Shown: positions 40,201 through 49,130 of the stretch, piece after piece
How positions within the stretch are numbered: the first letter of the stretch is position 1
How the letters are laid out: each line of letters begins with the position of its first letter
Assembly (NCBI GenBank): GCA_964035575.1
Contig: OZ037878.1
Span: 1,383,470 to 1,447,469 of the forward strand
Length of the DNA stretch: 64,000 nt
Source of the DNA: Rhynchopus sp. YZ270_cl-10
Lineage: Eukaryota; Euglenozoa; Diplonemea; Diplonemida; Diplonemidae
Reading direction: 5' to 3'
Program-made: the position numbers and the translations under genes
The notes under the pieces: model-generated
Databases searched by the model: none
The model's input: the letters and a program-made list of their open reading frames with translations, nothing else
What the model was told of the DNA's origin: nothing

Positions 40201-43200
40201 CTCAGTCCTGGGGCAGTACACGTAGCTTTTCCTCAGGGTCCACTCTGCTTTATCTCTGGAGAAGGCAAAGTATTCAGGAACAGTGATGTAGTTCAGGGTT
40301 TGTATTCCCTGGTACTTTGAAGACGGGTCACGTTTTGCGTCGCTATTTGCAGCAAACCAGGCTGTGAGTGTTGTGTCCGTGGCCTTGTCAAGCGCCTCTG
40401 CCTCCTTGCCAGGAAAGTAGTACAGCCTTTGCTGGCCTGCAAGATGAACATCAAGTCTGGTGACACTTGGGTCAATGTATCTCATCTTCGTTCCGAGAAG
40501 GTATCCAATGGCCTCGAGTGACCCAATGTGTATGCCTGTCAGATAGCTCATGCACTCATCCGTTTTGTTTTTTTCTCCGTCTTTGGCTGAAACTGACACA
40601 TTAGCATACTCATCGTCCTTGAACAGATACTTGAATAGGTATCTGATGACAACTGGAGATCCAACAGCCTCTATGTTGAAGTGGCTCATGAACTGGGTGA
40701 GAAGAACTATGTTGTAGGAAACAACATAGCGGTTGTCTCTACAGCTGGGGTGTACCTTCCCTTCTGTGGCCAGCTTTCTTGCCCGCTCTTGGTCTTTTTC
40801 TGCAACAGCGCTTGTTCTCCCATTATTAGGCCGCATACCATAGCTGTACATTCCTGTCTCAGTTGCCAGGGTATCTTCCCGAAAGTTTTTAGGGTAGTGC
40901 TGTTTGCACCGTGCGTTGCCGTCTGGGCCAGGCACCTTGCATCGTGCACTGGGAACAGTATCACACTTGGTGTGCATCATCTGCTCCGACACCAAGTTGT
41001 ATAGCTCTTCTTGCGTTTCGGGATCAGGCAACTGGCACGACACCGCCATGTCAAAAATGGCTGCAGACTTTGGCTTATGCTCCTTGGAAACCCACAGAAG
41101 AAGATGCAAGTGGGGGAGTCCACGCTTCTGGTACTCCACCACACGAACCATTGCCTGGTACGTCCCGAGTGCATTCTCTTTCAACTTTCTCTCAAGTTGA
41201 TCCATCTTGAGGTTGAACACTCGGTGAACAAGATCAGACCTGTCACAGGGTCTTTCTCCTGGACGCAGCTCCCTGAGAATCTCTGGCCAGTGTGGGTTGG
41301 CTGTCATGGTCAGGAAATAATCAGGGCAGCCAAGACGGGCCTTCAACGCAAGTGAATCGTTTAGGTCCTGAATTCTAGCTCTTTTCCCACGCGGGTAGCT
41401 GGCATAGAGGGTGGTGGTGGCTGTTGTAGTGTCATTGGTCGCATCGTGTGTGGTGACGCGACGGTTTTCCACCACTTTCGTAACACGGGCCTCTTCAAGG
41501 AATTCTTTTGTTGCATACTTCTTTACTATCTGCTGGCTGTGGTAAGATATACGTTGCGTAATGGCACGGATGCCAAGCTGAAGGAAGAAGTATTCGGTCA
41601 GCTTGCGCCCTATCAGTGCAGGCCCTGGTTCCCCATCTGGGTTCTTCTCGGTCGCCCGTGAAAACAGGTGGAAGCAGCCATACTCCTGTGCTGACACACC
41701 ACTGTAGGGGTTTGGCGTTGCTTCATCTTTTCTACTGTGTCTCCAACCTGTACTGTCTTTTGGACACACATGTATCAGAGGAAAACACAGCGGCTCGAAC
41801 CTGGCATCAAAATCCGATATCTTTCTGCTGTATATATCGTTTCCTTCACCTTCACCTTCAGCTTCTCCCTGCATAATAACGCTGTACTGCTGCCGGCCCC
41901 AACCTGCTGCGTATTTGTGATCATCTGTTCCAGTACTGACAGTATATACAGCCCGCAATTCATCTTCTGCAGCGGCGTTTGCGTACTCCCGTCCCGTCTT
42001 CTCAGGTCCTCGCAGATCGTCAAAGTTGATGGCCACATGTGTATTCTCTTCGGCACTGTCCATCAGAACTGAGGCTCTCCTGAACATCCTGACATAGCAA
42101 TTGTCTTTCAGCATGGTCATGATGTCCTGGTAGAGGGTTGTGTCGCGTTCCAGTTCTGGGATCCTCTCCATCTCTTGCAAGCCTTTCAAGGCGCGGTCCT
42201 GCTCGTTGTATCCACCAACAAACCAGGTTTGGTTTCTTGTTTCCGCATCGTCAGACAGGCCCATAATTTTCTTCACCCCTTTTCCTTTTACAACTATGTT
42301 GTGTATTCCGCGTGTGTTGGAAAACAACTTGTGGGGGGTATGCAATGCCTTGGCCATCTGGTGATAAGAATTCAGGCGGTATGAATTCTTAAGAAACATT
42401 TGATCCGAGAACAATCTTTTGTGGTTGTCGTTCTCAAATTCAATTGGTGCAGGGATGTCTCTCTCCTTGATTCTGTTGCAGCAAATTCCATATCTCCCTT
42501 CTCCTCGGACCTCACCAAAGAAGAGCTTTGCACCACATTTTCTACAGACAGAATTCATCCCCCCAATGTCAGCATAAGACACGCATCCATTTGTATAGTC
42601 TTCAAGCTTCATTGCAGCTGAGTGGAGGCTTGGGTCAAGACTTCTCCCACACATTTCCGAAGTAGAAACCCTATTTTCGAATTCTGCAACTAATGCTTGA
42701 CAGATGGGCCCATTTTTTCTTAGCGTATCGGACCTCTTCTCGAGCCATCTTTCGCAGATGTCATTTGCACAGTTCTCTATTGATCCAAGAATGTACGGAG
42801 AAAGTCCTTGCATGGCATCACACTTTTCTTCCTCAAGCAATCTGACTTTGTTCTTGTCAGAACGTGTGAGAGAATCAAGAGAAGAGTTCCAGCGAGACTC
42901 TAACTCCGGATGCACAGAAAAGAGATCTCTGAACGAAGCTTTATTAGTTATTGTTCTAATAGAAGCAATAACGTACGCAAGACGGCATTTTGCAATGTGC
43001 GTGATGTGCATGTGCCTGAAGAGACAATGTGGATCATGTATTTTTGTTTTGTTGTATCTCTGTAAACACCACTCACAGACATCACATTGAGTGTGTGGTG
43101 TTTCGTACTGGCTGCAGAAAAAATTTATATCTTCTAACTGCATTCGTGATGTTTCAGCTGAGAGACGCAAAGATTCACGCATGTTCGTCAGGTATCTAGA

Positions 43201-43290
43201 CCAGTCCTTCGATGGGGGCTCTCTGGCGCAGTCATCAAAGTCTTCTTCTATCATATGGCCAGAGAGATTTTGATATCCCCCTTCAAACAT
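37234..43290 (-). CDS. Helitron Rep-helicase with OTU domain (2018 residues, intact)
   Basis: One uninterrupted reading frame. Order of parts: Cys/His clusters near residues 70-105 and 248-272; the HUH Rep nuclease with motif 1 (FLTMTANP, about 658), HLHLLLW (about 727) and the paired-tyrosine motif YLFKYLFK (about 882); a PIF1-type helicase with Walker A GAAGTGKT (about 1268), Walker B IVFDEV (about 1356), GGDFKQILPV, NKSQGQTLD and YVALSR (about 1673); a basic KKRKR/KKRKK nuclear-localisation stretch (about 1795-1815); and a C-terminal OTU protease-like domain with GDGTCFYHA (about 1837) and a possible catalytic His in NPDHF (about 1980). Such proteins drive rolling-circle transposition. I could not place the element's TC and CTRR termini. 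The intact frame suggests recent activity. Confidence 0.95.
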   Translation of the reverse strand: MFEGGYQNLSGHMIEEDFDDCAREPPSKDWSRYLTNMRESLRLSAETSRMQLEDINFFCSQYETPHTQCDVCEWCLQRYNKTKIHDPHCLFRHMHITHIAKCRLAYVIASIRTITNKASFRDLFSVHPELESRWNSSLDSLTRSDKNKVRLLEEEKCDAMQGLSPYILGSIENCANDICERWLEKRSDTLRKNGPICQALVAEFENRVSTSEMCGRSLDPSLHSAAMKLEDYTNGCVSYADIGGMNSVCRKCGAKLFFGEVRGEGRYGICCNRIKERDIPAPIEFENDNHKRLFSDQMFLKNSYRLNSYHQMAKALHTPHKLFSNTRGIHNIVVKGKGVKKIMGLSDDAETRNQTWFVGGYNEQDRALKGLQEMERIPELERDTTLYQDIMTMLKDNCYVRMFRRASVLMDSAEENTHVAINFDDLRGPEKTGREYANAAAEDELRAVYTVSTGTDDHKYAAGWGRQQYSVIMQGEAEGEGEGNDIYSRKISDFDARFEPLCFPLIHVCPKDSTGWRHSRKDEATPNPYSGVSAQEYGCFHLFSRATEKNPDGEPGPALIGRKLTEYFFLQLGIRAITQRISYHSQQIVKKYATKEFLEEARVTKVVENRRVTTHDATNDTTTATTTLYASYPRGKRARIQDLNDSLALKARLGCPDYFLTMTANPHWPEILRELRPGERPCDRSDLVHRVFNLKMDQLERKLKENALGTYQAMVRVVEYQKRGLPHLHLLLWVSKEHKPKSAAIFDMAVSCQLPDPETQEELYNLVSEQMMHTKCDTVPSARCKVPGPDGNARCKQHYPKNFREDTLATETGMYSYGMRPNNGRTSAVAEKDQERARKLATEGKVHPSCRDNRYVVSYNIVLLTQFMSHFNIEAVGSPVVIRYLFKYLFKDDEYANVSVSAKDGEKNKTDECMSYLTGIHIGSLEAIGYLLGTKMRYIDPSVTRLDVHLAGQQRLYYFPGKEAEALDKATDTTLTAWFAANSDAKRDPSSKYQGIQTLNYITVPEYFAFSRDKAEWTLRKSYVYCPRTESLVTTDRSRAAKSHLLAIGRLYRTPVLDKELQALRTILMVRKGPTSFDDLMTVEGKKCESFTDAANEMGLLQDGELVKLTLVDAVKTTVSGRCLRFTLAVLLNSFAIPPNNMKELWKTYKVELCKRPLKQGETAPDEEATVSEQEENEALLDIQNVLRNICGSDVKLEVFGLPTPTAAVRSANDGVSWVMKDEIYNMEKQWQEWEKIEPKLNTKQREAVQRVQLSVTQGKGEMFLLQGAAGTGKTFTYQAMLSWCRSHRGVPAQGDTHRPNIALAVASSGIAAMLLPGGRTSHNRFKFPLDLYPDDHHSVCKLTKEIEDLIRSTDLIVFDEVVMANRGHIELLDRTCRKVTGKAMWFGGITVVLGGDFKQILPVTEGDKSATLKNCLHTSPLFQNMTMLSLIEIMRQKDDKNWATYLGTIGDGSCNDRDGSISLPRNLYRKDCGDYVVPDDLITHVFPLIGEGVVGNGMILAPTNKAQKAMNNICLKRLCGKQKEELHEFQLTGKDTCTEESVEGESAIDSDVMNAYQQTGIPDHCITVKVGAPLMLLKNLNPPKGLCNGTRFIVTGVTQLNIQGIIVGDPKRVGTAVNIPRVKNTPDEKKAGFSMQRVQFPVALSFASTINKSQGQTLDRVGLDLTESQCFAHGQLYVALSRCPKAEHVKVAVPLKKWTKSNRTIVEPYRVSNPVYKDMLKSVADRGLEGIFIQLTEAEEAMLQSYHVMTDKEYSEQTHRQAKMPPPSNDHKFWDPMPMQCESIQFEDAEDLVYVAKKRKRDPEDKSPKKRKKNNPTSAETTTAQKPKLFITRVLGDGTCFYHAVDQSITKRIGQGNQLRRELELFVMQYSTTIKHHPLIVPENANTVSSIVGTYNALMNRITGRIDGTYATSDYAEQIEFALVSLLKRVLITIVKMNQDNNKPSSFHFLGNNLSTEQVLANIPAKDRIILLHTANPDHFNIGTGSPEHELETHKSGLEQLHRGFPNEILYQVDWEL

Positions 43291-43598
43291 AGTTTACGGT
43301 GTGTTATGTTTTTCTGTTATGTAGTGACTGGTGATGAATAAAAATGTTCTCAGAATTATTGAAAAAATATGTTATTACTTTTTTGTTGTTGTATCATGTG
43401 CTTTGATATTCTGTGTCTGACAAAATATACAAATAAAATGGGGGAGTAAAACGGAAAGGAAAACAAATAACAAACAAAAATTAACTGAGACAACAAAACC
43501 CACAAACCCGCAAGCCCACAAAGACATATCCCCACTTATCGCTATTTGGTATTTCGTTTTATTTTTTATCTTTAATGTTCACAACTCTACCACACAAA
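43291..43598. other. spacer between two Rep-like genes
   Basis: No gene. Part of it (GATATTCTGTGTCTG and ATATACAAATAAAA, about 43405-43440) recurs upstream of the next gene at about 44270-44305, so the two genes and their leaders are related. Confidence 0.6.
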
Positions 43599-44180
43599 TC
43601 ATTGCATCAATAGACCTGTCACAGGCTCCCCCTTGAATAAGTATTTAAACAAATACTTAACAACAAGGACCCTTCGCTGGCGCCGATATTTCAGGAGAAG
43701 ACTGTAATGAACCACCCACTTGTTGTTCATCAGATACTGACTGAAAGCGTTGTAGAGGTTTGGGTGTGATCCAGGGAGTTGTACGATGTGATCCACATTT
43801 AAAGGGTTCTTCGGTGATGTTTTGTTGTTGTTCCAAAAGATTGCGTGAGCATGGGGCAGACCCCTCTTCTGGTACTCCGTCACAATCACCGTTGCGATGT
43901 TTTCCCCAAGAACATTATTTTTTCTGATAATATTTACAAGCTCCTTAACCTTGAGGCAGAACACGCGGTGTACCAGATCCGGACGGTCCATAGCTGTCTC
44001 TCCTTCTAGCAGATTAGACTTGATCTCATACCACATTGGGTTGAACTTTATGGTGAAGAATAAATCAGCTTCCCCATAGGATTCTCCGTGACGAAAAGTC
44101 GTAATGCAATGTTGGTCATCCTTCTTTGCAGACTTCATTTTAAGAACGTCAGAACGTGCCTTCACAGCGTACTCAGACAT
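43599..44180 (-). CDS. compact Helitron Rep-like reading frame (193 residues)
   Basis: Related to the nuclease part of the 2018-residue protein: FFTIKFNP replaces motif 1, LVHRVFCLK and EYQKRGLPHAHAIFW give the HUH motif, and YLFKYLFK gives the tyrosine motif. Only about 60 residues separate the last two motifs, against about 150 in the large protein, and there is no helicase. It opens with ATG and ends at a stop right after the tyrosine motif. It is most likely a decayed or internally deleted Helitron gene. A stand-alone Rep is possible but less likely. Confidence 0.7.
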   Translation of the reverse strand: MSEYAVKARSDVLKMKSAKKDDQHCITTFRHGESYGEADLFFTIKFNPMWYEIKSNLLEGETAMDRPDLVHRVFCLKVKELVNIIRKNNVLGENIATVIVTEYQKRGLPHAHAIFWNNNKTSPKNPLNVDHIVQLPGSHPNLYNAFSQYLMNNKWVVHYSLLLKYRRQRRVLVVKYLFKYLFKGEPVTGLLMQ

Positions 44181-44680
44181 AGTTTATTTGTGTGTTTTGT
44201 ATTTCCTTCTACTGATAAATATACTTTGTTATTACAGAAAAAAAGAAATTTTCTATTTTTTTTTGTATCTGATATTCTGTGTCTGGAAAAATATACAAAT
44301 AAAACGGAAAGCAAAAAAAAGTTAATCGCCTACAGTTTCTCTTTTTTTGTGGCTCAAAAGACATAAAATGGGAGGGGAAAAAATAAAAGTTGTTTCTACA
44401 CCACTTCTGTTGCATATGAAAGTCTATTGGCTGTCCTTACAAGCGCCTGCCAAAACGCTCGCCTTGTAGGTGTGGACTTTTTATATATATATTTTTGTTT
44501 CCTTTTTTTTTCGACTTATGGTATGAATGTGTTTTTTTGAAGTACAGAACGTGTAGTAGACACAGAGGAAAAAGGAAGTGAGGGAAAACAAGCCCGGGGC
44601 TCAAATACTACGACTACTGAACGGAATAAAAGGAAAACAAAAAAAGCAATTTTACTAGATGAAAAAATATTTACAATTTC
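44181..44680. other. AT-rich stretch without a gene
   Basis: No gene recognised. It includes the leader shared with the 43.3-kb spacer and A/T runs. Confidence 0.6.
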
Positions 44681-45567
44681 TTAAAAATATTCCTCATCAT
44701 CATCATCCTCATCATCATCCTCATAAGGGATGCTGATTTCTGGGAGTGGGATGGCAGTGACCTGGGGGGTGTCTGGGGGGGTGGCTGGGGCCTCTGGTGT
44801 GGCGGTATCAACCGTTGTGGGGGTCACTCGTGATTTTTTTTTGTAAGCCCTTGTGGTTTTCTTCTCCTCATGTACTTGCATGTGGCTAATTAATGCTGAG
44901 GACTTTTTGAAGGTCCGACAGCATGTTTCGCACTCCCAAGGAGAGAGAGGGGTGGTGACCTGGGGGGTGCCTGGTGGGGTGCCTGGGGGGGCGGCTGGGG
45001 GGACGGCTGGGGGGGCGGCTGGGGGGGCGGATGGGGGGGCGGCTGGGGCCTCTGGTGTGGGGGTCTCAAGCGTTCTGGCATCCTGTGGCCTTGCATTGTT
45101 CTGTGATTAATAATTGTATTTGTAAATAATGCTAATTGAATAAAACCAAATAGTCATTATACCTTTGGTGTACTAACCCTCCTCCTCTTGTTTTGATGTT
45201 CAGCGATGTGTTCCATCGCACGTTCATGCTGTGTTAAGAAGAATTTGAAAGTAATAACTGTAATAATACATACCAGTGATGTGTAGAAGCTGTGGGCGGA
45301 ACTAATCATGCTGTGAGCTTCTGTGAGTTGCCTGCACATTTCTTTAGTTTTTTCCATCTGGATATGCAGATCCTCAATCAGACCTGCAAGACTATCATCA
45401 ACCGGCTGCTCATTAAGCACATTGTTTCTGACAACGTCATCCGGGATCTCATCATCCGGTGGTGACTTAGGTTCTTCTTCTTTAGTCTTCGGAGTTGGAA
45501 GAAGAATCGGGGCTTCCGCAAGTAGATTAGTCGACTGAAGAGCAGCACTCCACGGTGTAGGCTTCAT
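44681..45567 (-). CDS. C2H2 zinc-finger protein with coiled coil, three exons (about 259 residues)
   Basis: Exons 45567-45274, 45228-45163 and 45100-44681, joined in frame. Intron 1 (45 nt) begins GTATGT and ends ACAG and has no stop, so it could be read through; intron 2 (62 nt) begins GTATAA, an immediate stop, and ends CACAG. The product has a likely coiled coil (about 60-95), a basic KRRRV stretch, a long Pro/Ala-rich linker, one C2H2 finger (CETC then HMQVH) and an acidic tail rich in D and E. A nuclear DNA- or RNA-binding protein is inferred; its target is unknown. It lies upstream of the Helitron genes on the same strand and could be element cargo or a host gene. Confidence 0.7.
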
Positions 45568-46246
45568 GTTGTTGTTTTTGTTTGTGTCGGAGGATTTTCT
45601 GGGAAGGGAGTGAATAAGAGAAATATATTAACAGACTACCACAAAAATGGTATCTCCTGGGCTACAGACCAAAAATCTAATTCATATCTATCCATCTAAT
45701 ACCTGAATTAACTTTGGTTAAAGGGTAAGGTGGCATTCCCTCCTACACACATCCCGCACCGCAGGGAAACACCAATACATATACAACTAACCAGTCAACT
45801 CGTAAACCTGTGTAGTCAATTTTGCTGTTTTTACGGTGTTTTCTATTGGTCAGTGAGTTTGTAGGAGTGCCGTCACCATAGGAATAGTAATCTGAACATA
45901 TATTAGCAATATTGTGTATACTGTGTATACAGTGTACACTGTGTGTACTGTGTATACCAGCAACCCTTGCCTTTTATTCTTGGTCAGTGGGTTTGTAGGA
46001 GTGCCGTCACCATAGGAATAGTAATCTGAACATATATTAGCAATATTATTATATTTACAGGTTTGTTATTGTGTGGAAATACTATTGGGTGTGTCCAAGG
46101 GTAAACAGCACACTCATAGAACAGACTGCGCAAAGTGTATCTCCTTTTACCTCACACTCCCCTCTTGTTTTTGTAAACCATCCAGGCACCCGTCATCCTC
46201 CATACCCAAACGCCACACAGCCTAACACACATTTTTTGAACACAAC
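45568..46246. repeat. spacer with two inverted pieces of the 54-59 kb repeat unit
   Basis: Near 45850-45950 and 45970-46050 lie GTAGGAGTGCCGTCACCATAG and ATATTAGCAATATT, the reverse complement of the unit arrayed at 54.5-59.7 kb. No gene. Confidence 0.75.
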
Positions 46247-46921
46247 ATGAACACACTGTTAGAAGGCAAAGTGATAGAAGCAAGAGACCCTGGAAACCGT
46301 GCCCAGCTTGTTGCATTCCATTTTTCAGAAACATGTGAAACGAAAGGACGAACAGCATATCTTCAAGGAACCCTTGGAAATAGACCACTGAATGTGTGCA
46401 TACTATTTCACAGAGGGAAATGTAAGTCACAGAAGACGTGCCGTCAACTACATGTCAGTCCAGATGCTGTGGACAGACTTCGCGATGAAATGGCGGGCCA
46501 GTGCTGCGCACTTCATTCCGGAAAATGGGTCAGCAAAAAATGCGTCATGTTGAAGGGCAAGGACAACATAGCATTGCTCTCTGTGAGCAATTTCAGCAGT
46601 ACAAGAGGTTTGGAGGAGCTTTTGCGCCGGGGGGACAAGATTATTGTACAAAAGAACAGGATTTGTGGGCTGAACAAATTGAAGAGATGCAAATGGGGGG
46701 AGCGTTGTATCAACATCCATATATGCCGAGAACTTGACCTGGAGAACCTTGCATCATTCTGCCCTTCCAGTCCTTGCTCCAGCAGTGAATCCTATGCAGA
46801 CACCTGGCAGGAAGGCAGCACATCGAGCAGCAAATCTAGTGTTGATACCCTATCCCCCTCTTCAGCATCTGAAATAACCTTCATGGCACTGAACAGGTTT
46901 GCTGCACACTGGGTTAAATAA
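46247..46921 (+). CDS. protein with two CCCH zinc fingers (224 residues)
   Basis: Two fingers of C-x7-C-x5-C-x3-H spacing: CILFHRGKC...CRQLH near residues 51-69 and CGLNKLKRC...CINIH near 139-157. This spacing is typical of RNA-binding CCCH proteins. The C-terminal 50 residues are rich in Ser, with no other domain. It is a plausible mRNA-binding regulator; the target is unknown. Single exon, ATG about 190 bp after the repeat pieces, same strand as the next two genes. Confidence 0.8.
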   Translation: MNTLLEGKVIEARDPGNRAQLVAFHFSETCETKGRTAYLQGTLGNRPLNVCILFHRGKCKSQKTCRQLHVSPDAVDRLRDEMAGQCCALHSGKWVSKKCVMLKGKDNIALLSVSNFSSTRGLEELLRRGDKIIVQKNRICGLNKLKRCKWGERCINIHICRELDLENLASFCPSSPCSSSESYADTWQEGSTSSSKSSVDTLSPSSASEITFMALNRFAAHWVK

Positions 46922-47107
46922 ATAAAACCAAGACAAAAGAAAACAAAAATAAAGAACACGCCAAATGAAATAATATTGCAACCCATCCCAATTATTATTT
47001 ATCCCCCCCTCTGTTTTTCTTGTATTCTTTAAGTTTTTGTTGTCTTACTCAACGGACTAACAAATCACAGGCCACTACTACAAATACTGTAACACAACAA
47101 GAACACA
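46922..47107. other. intergenic, nothing seen
   Basis: AT-rich 3' flank of the CCCH gene and leader of the next. Confidence 0.6.
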
Positions 47108-48325
47108 ATGAGCTCAGTAGAGTCTGCTCGGCAGTATTCTGTCACATCAACAGCAGGAAACACAGACTCAGACTTTGAACCCAGCGGTTGCTTTAACATC
47201 ACTGACATTGCAGGACCCACCAATCCAGTAGAGCGAGGATATGCATCAGTTCTGCTGAATGGCTTACAACTCATACGTTGCAACCTCCCGCTCCCAGGGA
47301 AAGAAGAAACACTCACAGTGTCAGCCAATGAAGACATAAACATCACTGGGGAAAAGGGCGGGCTTGGCCTTGACGCTCTCTTTATCACAACTCATGATCC
47401 GCTTCCTGGGGGTGCATGGAATGCAACCCTGGAATGTACCTGTGAAGGCCGTGAGGACTTTGAAGTTGATCTTGGGAACCTCGTGCAATCTCAGGATGCA
47501 TCACACTCTGGCCACTACATTGCATACCACCCAACTACATTCACAGTGAAGGTTCAACATATGCCAATTGACAATGTGAAGCAAGGGTCCGCAGAGAGGC
47601 AACTTGTTAAAGAGGTCAGAGCTATTTTGGAAAACCCACGGCTGAATGTGTGCAGAGGTTCTCTGGGGTCTATTGTGCTGAGCAACAAAGCGAAGGAGAG
47701 TCCACATTACGACAACGTTGTGGGGAAATGCTACGGTGGTGCCTGGCAGGAATTTCTCAGGGCCCATCCTGGGGACTTCTCTCTGTTCCACTATTCTGAG
47801 GAGGATATTGTTGAAAATTGTCTTGCACCACAGATAAAAAAGTCTGATGCACGTGTCTGCCTCTTTGGAACACCGCTCTCTTCAGTGCGCGAAATAGACA
47901 AGTCGAGAAGCAAGGTCCAACGTGAAGATGAGGAAAATCTTAAAAAGACCCTGCTCGGAATGCTCTCTGAAGGCCCCATGTCCCAGAAGGAGCTGTTGCA
48001 GAAGTTGAATAGATTTGAAGTGTTCACAAACTCTCTATTCCCAAGCCACTCTCTGCTCATGCGGTTTCTCTCCAGACATGATAAAACATTTGTGTGGACA
48101 GCAGGGCCCGACCAGCCTACGCGTATTGGCCTGGCTTCTTCTGATAGAATTCTCTGCCACGACAGTCAGCACATAAAACCTAACACAAGTAGCACAGCTC
48201 AGAAGCACAGCCTACCTCGTTTTCTCAATCAGCACATAGGGTTCAACATGAAGCCAACTTCTCAACAGCAGCCAGTGTACCGACATGATCCATACAGCAC
48301 CGTGCCATTCTACTATTCCCAATAA
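47108..48325 (+). CDS. protein of unknown function with two helix-turn-helix-like regions (405 residues)
   Basis: Long uninterrupted frame, not a shadow of another gene. Two C-terminal stretches share the pattern of a helical leader followed by a hydrophobic closing segment: residues about 165-235 (LVKEVRAILENP ... WQEFLRAHPGDFSLF) and about 270-345 (LKKTLLGMLSEGP ... LLMRFLSRHDKTFVW). This resembles LOTUS/OST-type winged helices, which bind RNA, but the assignment is weak. The N-terminal 160 residues match nothing I know. The C-terminus is low-complexity. No signal peptide or membrane segment. Confidence 0.7.
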   Translation: MSSVESARQYSVTSTAGNTDSDFEPSGCFNITDIAGPTNPVERGYASVLLNGLQLIRCNLPLPGKEETLTVSANEDINITGEKGGLGLDALFITTHDPLPGGAWNATLECTCEGREDFEVDLGNLVQSQDASHSGHYIAYHPTTFTVKVQHMPIDNVKQGSAERQLVKEVRAILENPRLNVCRGSLGSIVLSNKAKESPHYDNVVGKCYGGAWQEFLRAHPGDFSLFHYSEEDIVENCLAPQIKKSDARVCLFGTPLSSVREIDKSRSKVQREDEENLKKTLLGMLSEGPMSQKELLQKLNRFEVFTNSLFPSHSLLMRFLSRHDKTFVWTAGPDQPTRIGLASSDRILCHDSQHIKPNTSSTAQKHSLPRFLNQHIGFNMKPTSQQQPVYRHDPYSTVPFYYSQ

Positions 48326-49130
48326 TATGTAACTACGCCTGTTCCAAATATTACCAGTCACCCATATGTGAACCCCTCTACCTACCCTCACATAAAACAA
48401 AAAGAAGAAAAAAAAAGAAAGAAAGAAAATAAAGAAGGATGAAAAGAGAGAAAGAAAGAAATAAAGAGCTTGCACAGTTTCACAAAAATGAAGGAAAAAA
48501 GAAAAAAGTGAAATCTCCCCCACTCCCTCTGCTTAAACAGAGTTTTGCCTTCCCCCAGCCAAGAAACAACAACACATCACACCACAGCTCCAGAGAACCA
48601 CAACTTCATGTGTGCAGGGCAGTATGCACACATCTATCGGTTTCTAGGCTTCTAGGGAAAGGTTCTAGGCACTCCAGTGGTGTTACTCCACAAACCCACA
48701 ACCGGCTAACCACAAACCCAAAAGGCATGAGGCAATGTCCTCAGAATCCTCCACTCCACCCCCCAGTACTCTCATTTGCAAGTCTCCACACCTCTCAGCA
48801 CAGGAACACCTAAGACAACACAGGGGGATTGCAATTTATGGACAGATTTTACGGATATTCTGTCCATAAATTTAGTTCTGTCCATAAAAGCTCAATTTTT
48901 GCATTCGGAAAATTTGACAGGGTTTTGCCTTTTTTTGGTGCGCATCGTGTTTTCTCTTTGGTTTTCTGGTTTATCGCTGGGTTTGAAGGTCCCTGCTGTG
49001 TGTGTGTGGTTGTGGCCCTGATCGTGAACCACCACCCCATATGGCCCACCCCCCAAACCCCCCCACCACAAGTACCCACAGACTCAAACCACAGAACAAC
49101 ACATACCATTAAACACATACAAACTTCAAC
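48326..49130. other. intergenic with a fragment of the hairpin element
   Basis: At 48833-48895 the TTTATGGACAGA/TCTGTCCATAAA portion of the hairpin element occurs alone, about 240 bp before the actin ATG. The rest shows purine-rich runs and no gene. Confidence 0.65.

Noticed and set aside
38096-43273. Plus-strand frames opposite the Helitron gene
   Set aside because: Antisense shadows of a long coding frame with clear domain motifs.
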